Source of the DNA: Archangium violaceum
Lineage (GTDB): Bacteria; Myxococcota; Myxococcia; Myxococcales; Myxococcaceae
Direction of reading: 5' to 3'
Assembly: GCF_016887565.1 (NCBI RefSeq)
Contig: NZ_CP069396.1
Location: 12,444,001 to 12,508,000 of the forward strand
Length of the DNA: 64,000 nt
In this document: positions 1-9,129 of the stretch, in pieces
Position numbering within the stretch: the first letter of the stretch is position 1
Layout: each line of letters opens with the position of its first letter
Notes under the pieces: model-generated
The model's input: the letters and a program-made list of their open reading frames with translations, nothing else
The model's database searches: none
What the model was told of the DNA's origin: nothing
Made by a program: the position numbers and the translations under genes

Positions 1-571
1 TGAGCTTGAAGTCGCCCTGCAGCTCGCGCTCGATGAGCGAGAGGCGGTGGCCGTCCGTGGCCACCATGCGCACCTTGCCGCCCGCCTGCGGCTCGAAGTA
101 GACGCCGTTGAGGATGTAGCGCGTCTCGTCCGTGGAGATGGCGAACTGCGTCTTCTTGATCATCTCCAGCAGGGTGTTGCCCGTCACCTGCACCAGCGGC
201 GCGTTCTCCTCGCGCGGCAGCTTCGGGTACTCCTCGGGGGCGGTGCCGACGATCTTGAAGTGCGCCGAGCCGGAGGAGATCTCCACGTAGTTGTTGGCCA
301 GCTTCTTGAGCGTGACCTGGGCGTCCGGCAGGTTCTGGACGATGTCGAAGACGTACTTGGCGCTGAGCGTGACGGCGCCCGTCTTCATGACCTCGGCCGG
401 GTGCTCCGAGACGATGCCGATCTCCAGATCGAACGCCGTGACGGTCACCCCCGACTTGCTCGCGGAGACGAGCACGTTGGCCAGGATGGGCATCGTCGTC
501 TTGCGCTCCACGACGCCCTGGGCGCGGTTGAGGGCTCTCTTCAGCTCGTCAGCGGCGATGCGGAATTCCAT
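1..571 (-). CDS. dnaN: DNA polymerase III beta subunit (sliding clamp), N-terminal part
   Basis: The ring-shaped processivity clamp that tethers the replicative polymerase to DNA. The minus strand opens with MEFRIAADELKRAL and continues through the usual first clamp domain (RKTTMPILANVL) into the second (YILNGVYFE, MVATDGHRLS). About 190 of the usual 370 or so residues are visible; the gene runs off the left edge of the window. The ATG lies at 569-571. The nearest upstream gene, a nucleotidyltransferase, ends 111 bp away on the same strand, so dnaN probably has its own promoter in that gap. Nothing in the visible part looks abnormal. Assignment is from sequence motifs that are highly conserved in bacterial DnaN. 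Confidence 0.95.
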   Translation of the reverse strand, partial: MEFRIAADELKRALNRAQGVVERKTTMPILANVLVSASKSGVTVTAFDLEIGIVSEHPAEVMKTGAVTLSAKYVFDIVQNLPDAQVTLKKLANNYVEISSGSAHFKIVGTAPEEYPKLPREENAPLVQVTGNTLLEMIKKTQFAISTDETRYILNGVYFEPQAGGKVRMVATDGHRLSLIERELQGDFKL

Positions 572-682
572 CTCGGGGTCCTTGAAGAACCAGGGGGAAC
601 AGGAAAGAACGGCGGCCCTCTGGCCGCCCGAGGCGGATGTAGCCCGGGAACCCCAGGTCGTCAACGAACCTGACTTCTCCGG

Positions 683-1258
683 TCATGCCGACTCGTTCAG
701 CGCTCGGGCGAGCAACCCCTCCAGCCCCAGACTCTTCGTCCAGGAATGGATGTAGGACATATCCAGACCTCCCGCCGCCAGGCGAAGGATCTGGATGATG
801 TCCCGCCACTGGGTGCTAGAGGACTCACCACCCTCGCGGAACCAGAGCAGCTTGCGCACCACGGAGTCCTCTGGACTCTTGATGAAGAGCCCCCCGCCCT
901 CCGCCGTGAGCACCACCCGGCGGCGGCGCGAGAACTCGCTCACGTCGAACGCGCCCGTCCCCAGCAGGAAGAGGTCCACCTTGGTCACCGAGGGCAGGTG
1001 GAAGATGTTCCAGGAGCCACGCCGGACAATCGCCTCCCGCAGCGACTCCGCATCGACGTCGAAGTCCTCACCCAGGGCCCGCACCAGGGGCTCCAACTGC
1101 GGCAGCCGGAGATCCACCACGAAGTCGATGTCGTTGGTCGCCCGGGGCTCTCCTTGAAGCGAGCTCGCCAGGCTCCCCCCCAGGAAGTAGCCCACCTGGG
1201 CCTTCTCGAAGGCCTCCGCACACGCCAGGGCGACGCGGATGACGTCGGGGTCGCTCAC
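683..1258 (-). CDS. Nucleotidyltransferase-fold protein (AbiEii/MNT-like)
   Basis: A 191-residue protein starting at the GTG at 1256-1258. It shows the nucleotidyltransferase signature: a glycine-serine turn (YFLGGSLASS), an acidic strand with two aspartates (TNDIDFVVDL), and a later carboxylate (VTKVDLFLLG) that would complete the metal site. This pattern is typical of minimal nucleotidyltransferases, the group that includes AbiEii and MNT toxins or antitoxins. The GTG overlaps the stop of the upstream small gene (GTGA, 4 bp), so the two are translationally coupled. The frame is open upstream to 1672, but the overlap and the start of homology favour 1258. Target and function are unknown; a toxin-antitoxin role is inference. 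Confidence 0.75.
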   Translation of the reverse strand: MSDPDVIRVALACAEAFEKAQVGYFLGGSLASSLQGEPRATNDIDFVVDLRLPQLEPLVRALGEDFDVDAESLREAIVRRGSWNIFHLPSVTKVDLFLLGTGAFDVSEFSRRRRVVLTAEGGGLFIKSPEDSVVRKLLWFREGGESSSTQWRDIIQILRLAAGGLDMSYIHSWTKSLGLEGLLARALNESA

Positions 1259-1503
1259 GGGAGCAGCGCCGGATGGGAGCCAAAGAGACGGCGTGCGACC
1301 TCCCGGCCATACAGGCGCACGGTCAGCCGTACCTTCACCTCGGTGGAGTCCGCCTGGGGAAAGCTCTGCCGGATGCCCGCCTCCGCCAATTGCCGCACCG
1401 CCTGCGTCAACATCCCCGCCTTGCGCAACCGGTCCGCCGGCGACTGCGCGCGTAGCAACTCGAAATAGCGCTCGCGCCGCCGACGATCCGTATCCCGGTC
1501 CAT
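1255..1503 (-). CDS. Small basic hypothetical protein coupled to the nucleotidyltransferase
   Basis: An 82-residue, arginine-rich protein starting MDRDTDRRRRERYFELL and ending within the start codon of the nucleotidyltransferase. The family is not recognised. It looks mainly helical with no membrane segment or signal peptide. Alternative in-frame ATGs exist at 1539 and 1623, but the segment between them and 1503 is compositionally unlike the rest. The 4-bp overlap suggests that it works with the nucleotidyltransferase, for example as its specificity or neutralising partner, as seen in two-gene nucleotidyltransferase modules. That is inference only. Confidence 0.55.
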   Translation of the reverse strand: MDRDTDRRRRERYFELLRAQSPADRLRKAGMLTQAVRQLAEAGIRQSFPQADSTEVKVRLTVRLYGREVARRLFGSHPALLP

Positions 1504-1670
1504 GCCATCCAGAATAGCGATCCCCCCGCGGGCCGCCATGTCGCGCCAACCGCCTACATCCCCGTACCCTGAGCCCACCCACGAATAACCCGGGCTCCGG
1601 CTTCGTCGGGAAATGGTATCCATCCCGGGAGGCGGCGAGACTGCCGCGTCCCTTCCTGGAGCCTCGAATC

Positions 1671-2153
1671 ATGACCCTGCGTCAGCCCCTCGTCGCCGCC
1701 GCCCTCGCCTTCAGCCTGCTCGTCGGCTGCAGCCGCAACACCCCCGAGTCCCGCCCCGCCGAGTCCGGTGGCACCCCCACCGAGAGGGCCACCCCCTCCA
1801 CCAACCCCACGGGAGAGCCGCCCCCGAGTGAGCCGCCCTCGGGCGGCACCGCCGCCGCCGCCAACGCGGGCACCCCCGTCGTCTACATCGTGAAGGACAG
1901 CGGCGTGCGCTGCATGGCCGCGCCCTGCCCCACCTTCATCGCCACCCGGGCGGACCGGCCCAACGAGGACGGGCTCCAGATCACCGACGTCGACCTCGCC
2001 GCGCTCGGCTTCAACGCGGAGCGGAGCGCCAGCCTCATGGAGGCCACCCACACGCCCACCGGCCTCAAGGTCGAGGCCACGGTGGTCACCGTCCCCAAGG
2101 CGGGCCCCGCCGGCGACGCCACCGTGCTGCGCGTCACCCGGGTCATCGAGTAA
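1671..2153 (+). CDS. Hypothetical lipoprotein
   Basis: A 160-residue protein with a clear lipoprotein signal: a hydrophobic stretch ending LLVGC, with lipid attachment expected at Cys20. A proline/threonine/glycine-rich linker (about residues 21-60) follows, then a compact C-terminal domain with a cysteine pair (VRCMAAPCPTF) and a run of short beta strands (VEATVVTVPK). The C-terminal part resembles small exported DUF-type domains, but I do not recognise a family. It stands alone between the minus-strand nucleotidyltransferase operon and the next plus-strand operon. Confidence 0.75.
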   Translation: MTLRQPLVAAALAFSLLVGCSRNTPESRPAESGGTPTERATPSTNPTGEPPPSEPPSGGTAAAANAGTPVVYIVKDSGVRCMAAPCPTFIATRADRPNEDGLQITDVDLAALGFNAERSASLMEATHTPTGLKVEATVVTVPKAGPAGDATVLRVTRVIE

Positions 2154-2228
2154 GTAGGCCCTCCCTCCCCACCCGGAAGCGAGTATCCTGACCACCTGTC
2201 GTCACCAAGGTCAGAGGATGTTTCCGGG

Positions 2229-4481
2229 ATGACGTGGCGAGTGGACGTCACACCCCAGGTCGATCGCGGGAACCGGTGGCTCCTCGGGCCACTGGTCCTG
2301 CTGTGCCTCCTGGGAGCCAACACCTCCCGAGCCGCCCACGCCCCGCGCCTGTCGGCCTCGCCCCGTCAGCTCCTCTCCGGACGCGATACCCGCTCCACCC
2401 TCGTCGTGTCCGGCCCCGGGCTGCCCTCCGACATGCGCCTCGCGTGCAGCGCGGGCCGCGTCACCCCGGCGCGGCGCTCCGCCCCGGACTCGCTCCAGGC
2501 CTCCTTCGTCCCGCCCCGCGCCGACACCCTCGCCACCTTCCTCTGCGCCGCCGTGTCCCCCTCCTCGGGCGCCCACGCCACCGTGGTGCTCGAGGTGCAG
2601 CGCCGCCAGGTGCTCCCGCTCACCGGACTGCCTCCACTCGGCCGCGTGGAGGTGCGCATCGGCGACACCCTCCATGGTCCCGTCCGCGCCAACGCCGCCG
2701 GACAGGCCGAGGTGCCCGTCCTCCTCACCCCCACGCACTCGCAGGCCACCGTCTCGACCACCGCGCCCGGCCAGCCCGAGCAGCAGCGCCTCCTGCCCCT
2801 CCCCGTCTCCTCCAGGCCCGTGGTGCTCCTCGTCGCCGAGGAGTCCTCCGTCGAGGCGGATGGGGCGCGGGGCGTGCGCGTGTGGGCCTTCTCCATCGAC
2901 GGGCGCGGGGAGCCGCTGGACACGCCTCCGTCCTTCTCGCGCATCGAGGGCTCGTTCGAGCCGCGGCGCGTGGCCCCGGGCGTCCACGTGGGCACGTTCA
3001 TTCCCCACCCCCGGGCCACTCCGGGCGAGGCGGTACTGACGGCCCAGGCCGGCAACGGAGAGCCCGCCTCCGTGCGCGTGGAGCTGCGGGCGGGCGTGAA
3101 GCCCTCGCTCACCCTGGAGGCCGCGTCACGCGAGCTGCTGGCGGATGGGGCCTCGGGCACCGACATCACCGTGCGCGTCCAGGACGGGCAGGGACGAGGG
3201 TTGCCCGGTCAGCCCCTCCGGCTCCAGGCCACGCGCGGAGAGGTGGCGCCCCTGCAGGACCGTGGAGATGGCACCTACCTCGCGCGCTACCGCGCTCCCG
3301 TCGGCGGGGGAGAGGAGCAGCTCGTCGCGCGGCTGGACGGCGTGCCTCCGGCCACCCTCGCCCTGACGCTGCGCCCTCCCCCGCGCCTCACCCTGGAGAC
3401 GAACGCCCGCGAGCTGCCCGCGGACGGCGTGACGCGGCTCGTGCTCCAGCTCACCGCCCGCGACACCAGGGGCGCCCTGGCTCCGGATGGGACGGTGGTC
3501 TCCCTCTCCACCACGCTCGGCCTGGTGCCCTCCTCCGTGAGGACGCGCGAGGGCCGGGCCACCGTGGAGCTCGTCTCCGGCCACCAGTCCGGCGAGGCCC
3601 TCGTCCAGGCCCGGTGGGAGAACGCGAGCGCCAGCACCTCCGTGCGCCTCGTCCCCGGCGCCCCCGCCCGCCTGCGCGTGCGCACCGAGGAGCGCGAGGT
3701 GCGCTGCGATGGCCTCGACAGCGCGCAGGTGCACCTGCTCGTCCAGGACTCCCACGGCAACCCGCTGGACGGCGTGCCCATCACCCTGAGCGCCGCGGGC
3801 ACCCAGGCCGAGCACGGGTACTTCGAGCGCGTGGCCTCCCTCGGGGGCGGCGAGTTCGTCTCCCGCTTCCACGCGCCCACCCGGTGCGAGGGCGGCCTGG
3901 CCACCGTCCTCGCCGCGGCGGGGGAGGCGCGAGGCGATGCCCGGCTCACCCTCGCTTCGCGCACGCCCCGGGCCCTCACCGTGCGACTCGGCGCGCAGAG
4001 CAACTTCGCCCGGCTCGTCCAGCCCTCGCTGGAGCTGGAGGGCGACCTGCGCCCCTACGCGCTCGGCGAGCGGCTCGCCGCCAGTGCCTCCCTGCAGGTG
4101 GCCTGGGGACGCTTCTCCCTTCAGGGAGAGACCCCACTGCACGAGCCCTTCGACCTGGACGCGAGCGCCCTCACCACCACCGTGTCCGTCGGCGCGCGCT
4201 GGCTCCAGCCCCTCACCCATACCCTGTCCGCCTACGCCGGCGCCGGGCTCGACGCGCACTTCGTGCAGATCAACTGGACCCTCTCCCTGGAGGAGGGCAG
4301 CCAGCGCCAGCTCTCCGCGGTGCTGGGGGGCCACCTGCGGCTCGGACTGACACACTCGCTCGGCCCTGGAGAGCTCGTGCTCCAGGCCCGCTATGGACTG
4401 GCCCGGCTCCCCGAGGAAGGTGCCTTCCGCGGCCCCATCGGAGGACTCTCCGCCTCGCTCGGCTACCGCTACCCCCTCTGA
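2229..4481 (+). CDS. Outer-membrane protein with Ig-like (invasin-type) repeats and C-terminal beta-barrel
   Basis: A 750-residue exported protein. The N-terminus has a signal-type segment (WLLGPLVLLCLLGA). Several Ig-like beta-sandwich repeats follow (about residues 55-590), each with the invasin/Big_1 cadence, for example ADGASGTDITVRVQD, PADGVTRLVLQL and CDGLDSAQVHLLVQDSHGNP. The last 160 residues switch to alternating amphipathic strands (LEGDLRPYAL, YAGAGLDAHFVQ, LVLQARYGLARL) and end with an aromatic-containing strand, as expected for an outer-membrane barrel. It is followed 15 bp later by a lipoprotein that also carries such repeats and then by a histidine kinase, so the three probably form one operon. 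A role in surface adhesion or envelope sensing is inference. Confidence 0.75.
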   Translation: MTWRVDVTPQVDRGNRWLLGPLVLLCLLGANTSRAAHAPRLSASPRQLLSGRDTRSTLVVSGPGLPSDMRLACSAGRVTPARRSAPDSLQASFVPPRADTLATFLCAAVSPSSGAHATVVLEVQRRQVLPLTGLPPLGRVEVRIGDTLHGPVRANAAGQAEVPVLLTPTHSQATVSTTAPGQPEQQRLLPLPVSSRPVVLLVAEESSVEADGARGVRVWAFSIDGRGEPLDTPPSFSRIEGSFEPRRVAPGVHVGTFIPHPRATPGEAVLTAQAGNGEPASVRVELRAGVKPSLTLEAASRELLADGASGTDITVRVQDGQGRGLPGQPLRLQATRGEVAPLQDRGDGTYLARYRAPVGGGEEQLVARLDGVPPATLALTLRPPPRLTLETNARELPADGVTRLVLQLTARDTRGALAPDGTVVSLSTTLGLVPSSVRTREGRATVELVSGHQSGEALVQARWENASASTSVRLVPGAPARLRVRTEEREVRCDGLDSAQVHLLVQDSHGNPLDGVPITLSAAGTQAEHGYFERVASLGGGEFVSRFHAPTRCEGGLATVLAAAGEARGDARLTLASRTPRALTVRLGAQSNFARLVQPSLELEGDLRPYALGERLAASASLQVAWGRFSLQGETPLHEPFDLDASALTTTVSVGARWLQPLTHTLSAYAGAGLDAHFVQINWTLSLEEGSQRQLSAVLGGHLRLGLTHSLGPGELVLQARYGLARLPEEGAFRGPIGGLSASLGYRYPL

Positions 4482-4496
4482 AGAAAGGAGGCTCGC

Positions 4497-6794
4497 ATGC
4501 GCTCCCCCGCCCTCTGCCTCATGCTGGTCTGCGTGCTGTCCTGCGCCTCCCGCCAGGACGCGCCCCGCCTCGACAAGGTGTCCCCGGACCAGACGCTGTT
4601 CGGCTCGCCCGAGCGCCTGCTGCTCTCCGGCTCGTTCACGACGGACCTCGCGGTGGACCTGGGCTCCGACGCACCGCCCTCGGTGGAGAACCGCTTCGAG
4701 GTGCGCATCGGCCCCGAGCTCGCCTACGCCGTGCGCCTGCGCTCCCGCGACACGCTGGAGGCCACCGCGCCCGCCACCCTGCCCCCGGGCCGCCACGACA
4801 TCACCGTCACCGACGCCCAGGGCCGCTCCTTCACCCTGCCCGAGGCCCTCGAGGTCATCGACCGGGACGTGCACCGCCTCGTCTTCGTCACGTCGATGCG
4901 CTCGGCGCACCCCGGCGAGTGGACGGAGCCCATCCGCCTCGAGCTGAGGGACCCCGCGGGCCAGCCCGCCCCCACCTCCACTCAGCGCACGCTGCGCATC
5001 TCGAGCGACTCCTACACCGGCCGCTTCGCCCGGCTCGGCGGGGAGGAGGAGGCCCAGCCGGAGCTGGAGGTGACGCTCGCGCCGGGCGAGTGGGGGCTGG
5101 ATCTCTACTACCAGGACTCCACGCCCGGCTATCACACGCTGGAGTCCAGCAGTCAGGGCCTGCCCTCCATCGCCCAGACGGTGGCGGTGGGGCGGCTGGG
5201 CCCGCCAACGGCGGTGCGCTACACCCGCGTGCCCTCCTGGCCGCTGAGGGCCGGAGAGCCGGCGGTGCTCGCCGTGGATGTGCTGGACGACAGCGGTGGC
5301 CCGGCCTCGCTCCCGGCCACGGGCATCCTGCTGGAGCTGAGCACCTCCTCGCCCGCGGGAGGCCTGGCCGTCAACCAGGGGGACCCGTACCACCCCGCGC
5401 TCTCCTTCATCCTCCAGGGCTCGCGGGGCCGGCTGCCCATCCTCTACCTCGACACGCACAGCTCGGCCGAGGTGTGGCTGACGGCCAAGGCGCTCAACCG
5501 CGACACGCTCACCCCGCTCGAGTCGGACCGGGTGAACCTCCGGGTGGAGCCCGGGCCCACCCGCCACTTCGAGGTGCTGCGCGCCGGCACCGGGCCCCTG
5601 CAGGCGGGCATCCCCGAGCGCTTCACCGTCCAGGCCCAGGACGACTGGGGCAATCCCACGTCCTTCCAGGGCACGGTGCTGCTGGAGGCCTTCCCCGCCG
5701 ACCCGGACTTCCATCCCAACAGCGTCGGGCTCGAGGCGGGCAGGGCCTCCTTCACCGCCAGCTTCACCCGGGTGCAGATGGTGTCCGTGATGGCGACGGA
5801 CCCCAACGCGCCCACCGTGCGTGGCGCCTCCGCGGAGCTCTCCATCCGCCCCGGCATGCCCGTGCGCCTGGCGGTGTCCACCGTGGAGGGCCCCCAGCAG
5901 GCCGGCAGGCCCTTCTCCCTCCTGCTCGAGGCGCTGGACCGCTATGGCAACCGCGCGGAGACGCCCCTGTCCGTGACGCTCTCCGCCTCGGGTGTCCCCG
6001 AGGGCGCGCTGAGCCCCACCACCAGCGGCGACTTCAGGGGAGCCATCACCCTGCCGGTGACGATCACCTCCGCCCTGGACGAGACCCGCCTCACCCTCAC
6101 CGAGGGCACGCCCGACGCACCCGGAGCGCTGAGCGCCACCACCGGGAACTTCGCCGTGCTCCCGGGCCCCACGCAGCGCTTCGTGGTGGAGGACACGACC
6201 AGTCCCCAGAGGGCGGACAAAGCCTTCGCGGTGCGCATCCGCGCGGTGGACACCTACGGCAACCTCACCCGGGACGTGCACGACCTGCAGCTCGGCGCCG
6301 ATGGTGTCCACGCGCACCTCTTCTCGCCCACCTCCTTGTCCGGCTTCCAGGGCAGGGCCGACGTGATGGTCACCCTCTGGCAGGCCACTCCCAGCACGCG
6401 GGTGCTCGTCAGCAACATCACGAACACCCTCAAGGGACAGCAGGTCGGCGGCTTCGCCGTGTCGCCGAGTGACTTCGCCGGCTACCTGTTCCAGAAACCC
6501 GTCTGCATCGCCGACGGGGACCGGTGGAGGCTCACCCTGACCGCCGTGGACAAGTGGAACAACTTCGTCCCCGACTACACGGGAACGGCCCGGCTCACGC
6601 TGGCGCCGTTCGGCACCATCAACCCCACCACCACGCGCGCCTTCAGCGCGGGCACCCTCACCGAGTCCAACGTGGTGCTCGAGGGAGTGACGGGCCGCGC
6701 GCCCAACTCCTGCCTGCAGCTCACCGCCACCGACACCGTGGACGCCAACAAGTCGACGACGACGTGCCTCAACCTGCAGACGAGCTGCCCATGA
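4497..6794 (+). CDS. Large lipoprotein with IPT/TIG-like and repeated Ig-like domains
   Basis: A 765-residue lipoprotein with a strong AAGGAGG ribosome-binding site. The signal peptide ends VLSC (Cys16). The first domain looks IPT/TIG-like (LDKVSPDQTLFGSPERLLLSG, in two short turns). It is followed by at least four repeats built around ALDRYGNRAETPLSVTLSA or AVDTYGNLTRDVHDLQL, the 'D-x-x-G-N' pattern of bacterial Ig-like domains in cell-surface proteins. The C-terminus contains paired cysteines. Position between the Ig-like/barrel protein and a histidine kinase suggests a shared envelope complex. No enzymatic motif is visible. Confidence 0.75.
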   Translation: MRSPALCLMLVCVLSCASRQDAPRLDKVSPDQTLFGSPERLLLSGSFTTDLAVDLGSDAPPSVENRFEVRIGPELAYAVRLRSRDTLEATAPATLPPGRHDITVTDAQGRSFTLPEALEVIDRDVHRLVFVTSMRSAHPGEWTEPIRLELRDPAGQPAPTSTQRTLRISSDSYTGRFARLGGEEEAQPELEVTLAPGEWGLDLYYQDSTPGYHTLESSSQGLPSIAQTVAVGRLGPPTAVRYTRVPSWPLRAGEPAVLAVDVLDDSGGPASLPATGILLELSTSSPAGGLAVNQGDPYHPALSFILQGSRGRLPILYLDTHSSAEVWLTAKALNRDTLTPLESDRVNLRVEPGPTRHFEVLRAGTGPLQAGIPERFTVQAQDDWGNPTSFQGTVLLEAFPADPDFHPNSVGLEAGRASFTASFTRVQMVSVMATDPNAPTVRGASAELSIRPGMPVRLAVSTVEGPQQAGRPFSLLLEALDRYGNRAETPLSVTLSASGVPEGALSPTTSGDFRGAITLPVTITSALDETRLTLTEGTPDAPGALSATTGNFAVLPGPTQRFVVEDTTSPQRADKAFAVRIRAVDTYGNLTRDVHDLQLGADGVHAHLFSPTSLSGFQGRADVMVTLWQATPSTRVLVSNITNTLKGQQVGGFAVSPSDFAGYLFQKPVCIADGDRWRLTLTAVDKWNNFVPDYTGTARLTLAPFGTINPTTTRAFSAGTLTESNVVLEGVTGRAPNSCLQLTATDTVDANKSTTTCLNLQTSCP

Positions 6795-6804
6795 GCCCGC
6801 GCCC

Positions 6805-8682
6805 ATGAGAATCCGCTCCCGGCTGCTGCTGCTGCTCATCGCCACCGCCGCGGTGCCCACGCTCGCCATGGGACTGCTGGCCTGGCGCGACGCGGAGCGG
6901 GCACTCGGGGAGGCCGTCGCCGAACAGTACCGGCGCAGCGCGCGGGCCGAGGCCGAGCACGCCTCCACCTATGTCCTCTCGCTCGCCACGGAGCTCGGGA
7001 GCGCCCTGCTGCATCTGGACCCGGAGAAGCTCGGGCCCGCCGAGGCCCAGGAGTTCCTCGCCCGCGTCTTCCTGCGGCGGGACGGCATCGCCCTGGTGGG
7101 GCTCTTCGATGGACAGGGGCGGATGACGGCCTCCGTCTTCGTGGACGACCTGGAGGCCTTCGCGCGGCAGGAGCCGCAGTTCCGCCGCCATGACACCGTG
7201 GCCGCCGAGGAGGTGGAGGACTTCCGGCGCCGGGCCGCGGAGCTGCTCTCCCGGGTGCCCGCGGGCCGCGCGTACGCCATCTCCGCGCCCTACCTCACCG
7301 CCGTGCGCCAGCGGCCCGCGGTGGTGGTGGTGGCGCTCGGACCCCGGGGAGGCGCGGGAGGGCTGGCCGCCGAGCTGGGCCTGAAGGAGCTCGCCCAACG
7401 GCTCACCGCCAGTGGGGAGGGGAGCGAGCGCGTCTTCCTGTTGGATGGAGAGGGCCGGCTGCTGCTGAGCGGAGACCCGGAGCGCGAGCGCCGCCGCGAG
7501 GCGTTCGCCGCGAGGCTGCCGGGAGCACCGGGCGCCCAGCGGACGGGGCAGGCGGATTACGAGGAGGAGGGCCGCACGTGGCTGGCGGCCTACAGCCCGG
7601 TGCCCGAGCTGGACTGGGTGGCGGTGGTGGCCCGTCCGCGCGAGGCGGCGCTCGCGCCGTTGCATGCACTGGCGCGCAACACCTTCGGGGTGCTCGGACT
7701 GACGCTGGTGGGCGTGCTGGTGCTGGCCTTGCTGCTGGCCCGGGCCATGGCACGCCCCATCGCCCGGCTGGCCGGGGGCGCGCGGGAGCTCGCCCGGGGC
7801 AACCTCGGCCACCGCATCTCCCTGTCGCGCCGGGACGAGCTGGGAGACCTGGCCCGCACCTTCAATGACATGGGCCATGCGCTGGAGGTGGCGCACCGCG
7901 AGCTGCTGGGCTTCAACGAGCAACTGCAGAACCAGGTGGAGGAGCGCACCCGGGAGCTGCAGAAGACGCAGGCACAGCTCTCGCGCAGCCAGCGCCTGGC
8001 GGCCATGGGAGACCTGGCGGCCGGCATGGCGCACGAGATGAACAACCCGCTCGCCGCCATCCTGGGCAACGTGCAGTTGCTGTTGATGGACCTGCCGGAG
8101 GAGGACCCCTCGCGGAGGATGCTCTCCGCCGTGCTCCAGCAGGCCCAGCGCATCGCCAACATCGTCCGCGAGCTGCAATTGCTGGTGGAGCGGCAGCACT
8201 TCGGACGCACGCCGCTGGACCTGCACAAGATGCTGCAACGCGTCCTGGATGCGCGGGGCGCGGACCTGTCGGCGGCGGGCGTGCGGGTGACGTGCGAGTT
8301 CTACCCCGGGGAGGTGAAGGTGCTCGGAGACCAGCAGGCGCTGAGCGACGTCTTCGGCCGGCTGCTGGGCAATGCGCTCAATGCCTTGAAGGACAGGCCG
8401 GAGCGAAACCTCACGCTGGTCACGCAGCGGGTGGACGCGCAGATGGTGAAGGTGGAGATACGGGACACGGGCCGGGGCATTCCCCGCGAGCACCTGGAGC
8501 GCATCTTCAATCCCTTCTTCACCACCAAGCAGCAATGGAGCGGAAAGGGCCTGTCGCTGGCGGTGTGCCATCGGGTCATCGAGGACCACGGAGGCACCAT
8601 CACCCTGCAAAGCGACCAGGGAGTGGGGACGACCGTGACGTTGATGCTCCCCACGGCCCCCATCCCCCCGCCGCTCGTCTGA
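6805..8682 (+). CDS. Membrane sensor histidine kinase (extracytoplasmic sensor, HAMP, HisKA, HATPase)
   Basis: A 625-residue kinase. One membrane helix lies at the N-terminus (about residues 5-27). A periplasmic sensing region of some 260 residues resembles a Cache/PAS fold. A second helix follows (about 292-313), then a HAMP linker and a coiled coil (LQNQVEERTRELQKTQAQL). The H-box is MAHEMNNPLAAI, with the phospho-accepting His near residue 410. The ATPase G-boxes are DTGRGIP and GKGLSLAVCHRVIEDHGG. All catalytic motifs look intact. There is no receiver domain and no response regulator next to it, so the partner is elsewhere. It starts 10 bp after the upstream lipoprotein gene, which may be a ligand or accessory protein. 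Confidence 0.93.
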   Translation: MRIRSRLLLLLIATAAVPTLAMGLLAWRDAERALGEAVAEQYRRSARAEAEHASTYVLSLATELGSALLHLDPEKLGPAEAQEFLARVFLRRDGIALVGLFDGQGRMTASVFVDDLEAFARQEPQFRRHDTVAAEEVEDFRRRAAELLSRVPAGRAYAISAPYLTAVRQRPAVVVVALGPRGGAGGLAAELGLKELAQRLTASGEGSERVFLLDGEGRLLLSGDPERERRREAFAARLPGAPGAQRTGQADYEEEGRTWLAAYSPVPELDWVAVVARPREAALAPLHALARNTFGVLGLTLVGVLVLALLLARAMARPIARLAGGARELARGNLGHRISLSRRDELGDLARTFNDMGHALEVAHRELLGFNEQLQNQVEERTRELQKTQAQLSRSQRLAAMGDLAAGMAHEMNNPLAAILGNVQLLLMDLPEEDPSRRMLSAVLQQAQRIANIVRELQLLVERQHFGRTPLDLHKMLQRVLDARGADLSAAGVRVTCEFYPGEVKVLGDQQALSDVFGRLLGNALNALKDRPERNLTLVTQRVDAQMVKVEIRDTGRGIPREHLERIFNPFFTTKQQWSGKGLSLAVCHRVIEDHGGTITLQSDQGVGTTVTLMLPTAPIPPPLV

Positions 8683-8689
8683 GCAAGCT

Positions 8690-8723
8690 CCCTCTCCCTC
8701 TGGGAGAGGGCTGGGGTGAGGGT
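8690..8723 (+). repeat. Palindromic intergenic repeat, copy 1
   Basis: A perfect 9-bp stem (8690-8698 with 8702-8710, loop TCT) followed by the tail CTGGGGTGAGGGT. An almost identical unit lies at 20807-20839. This matches the widespread proteobacterial REP-like hairpin seen between convergent genes. It sits between the convergent kinase and membrane-protein genes and may act as a bidirectional terminator. Confidence 0.8.
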
Positions 8724-8733
8724 CTACCCGCCG

Positions 8734-9129
8734 TCACTCCCCGCGCGCCTGTCGCTCGTGAAGCACCTCCACGTAGTCGCGCAACACGCGGAAGGAATCG
8801 CTGTCATAGACGAGGGGGCTGGCGGAAGAGACGTGCTCCTCCAGGGCGAACAGGGAGGAGGTCAGGGCGCGCCAGCCCTCGAGCATCTCCGCGTAGCGGT
8901 GCTGTTCGAGCAGGGTGCGGAACGCCTTCACGGAGGGGATGTCCGCGTGACGGTTGAAGGAGCCCCAGCTCCAGGCGCGGGAGAAGAGCTCCTCGGTACT
9001 GACCAGACGCAGCTGCTCCTTGTGACGCTGGCTGGCCTCCTTCTCCCTGCGCCAGAAGAAGACGGCCAGGGCAATCCACCCGACGAGGAACAACCCTCCC
9101 AGCACTCCGAGCAGCGTGCAGACGCGCAT
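8734..9129 (-). CDS. Membrane-anchored hypothetical protein
   Basis: A 131-residue protein with one N-terminal transmembrane helix (LLGVLGGLFLVGWIALAVFF) followed by a charged, helical cytoplasmic or periplasmic tail with no recognised domain. A purine-rich site (GAGGGG) lies about 9 bp before the ATG. It is transcribed towards the histidine kinase and divergently from the cobalamin-sensor operon, with 145 bp between the two start codons. That gap could hold control sites for both. Function unknown. Confidence 0.65.
   Translation of the reverse strand: MRVCTLLGVLGGLFLVGWIALAVFFWRREKEASQRHKEQLRLVSTEELFSRAWSWGSFNRHADIPSVKAFRTLLEQHRYAEMLEGWRALTSSLFALEEHVSSASPLVYDSDSFRVLRDYVEVLHERQARGE

Noticed and set aside
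2234-6472. Very long plus-strand open frame (1412 codons) in another frame over the Ig-like genes
   Set aside because: It is Arg/Pro/Ala-rich, has no motifs, and overlaps two genes with signal peptides, ribosome-binding sites and domain structure. Such frames are common in high-GC DNA.
3126-6968. 1280-codon minus-strand open frame
   Set aside because: Antisense to the same two genes and the start of the kinase gene. Composition (Gly/Glu/Val/Arg) is that of a mirror frame; no recognisable domain.
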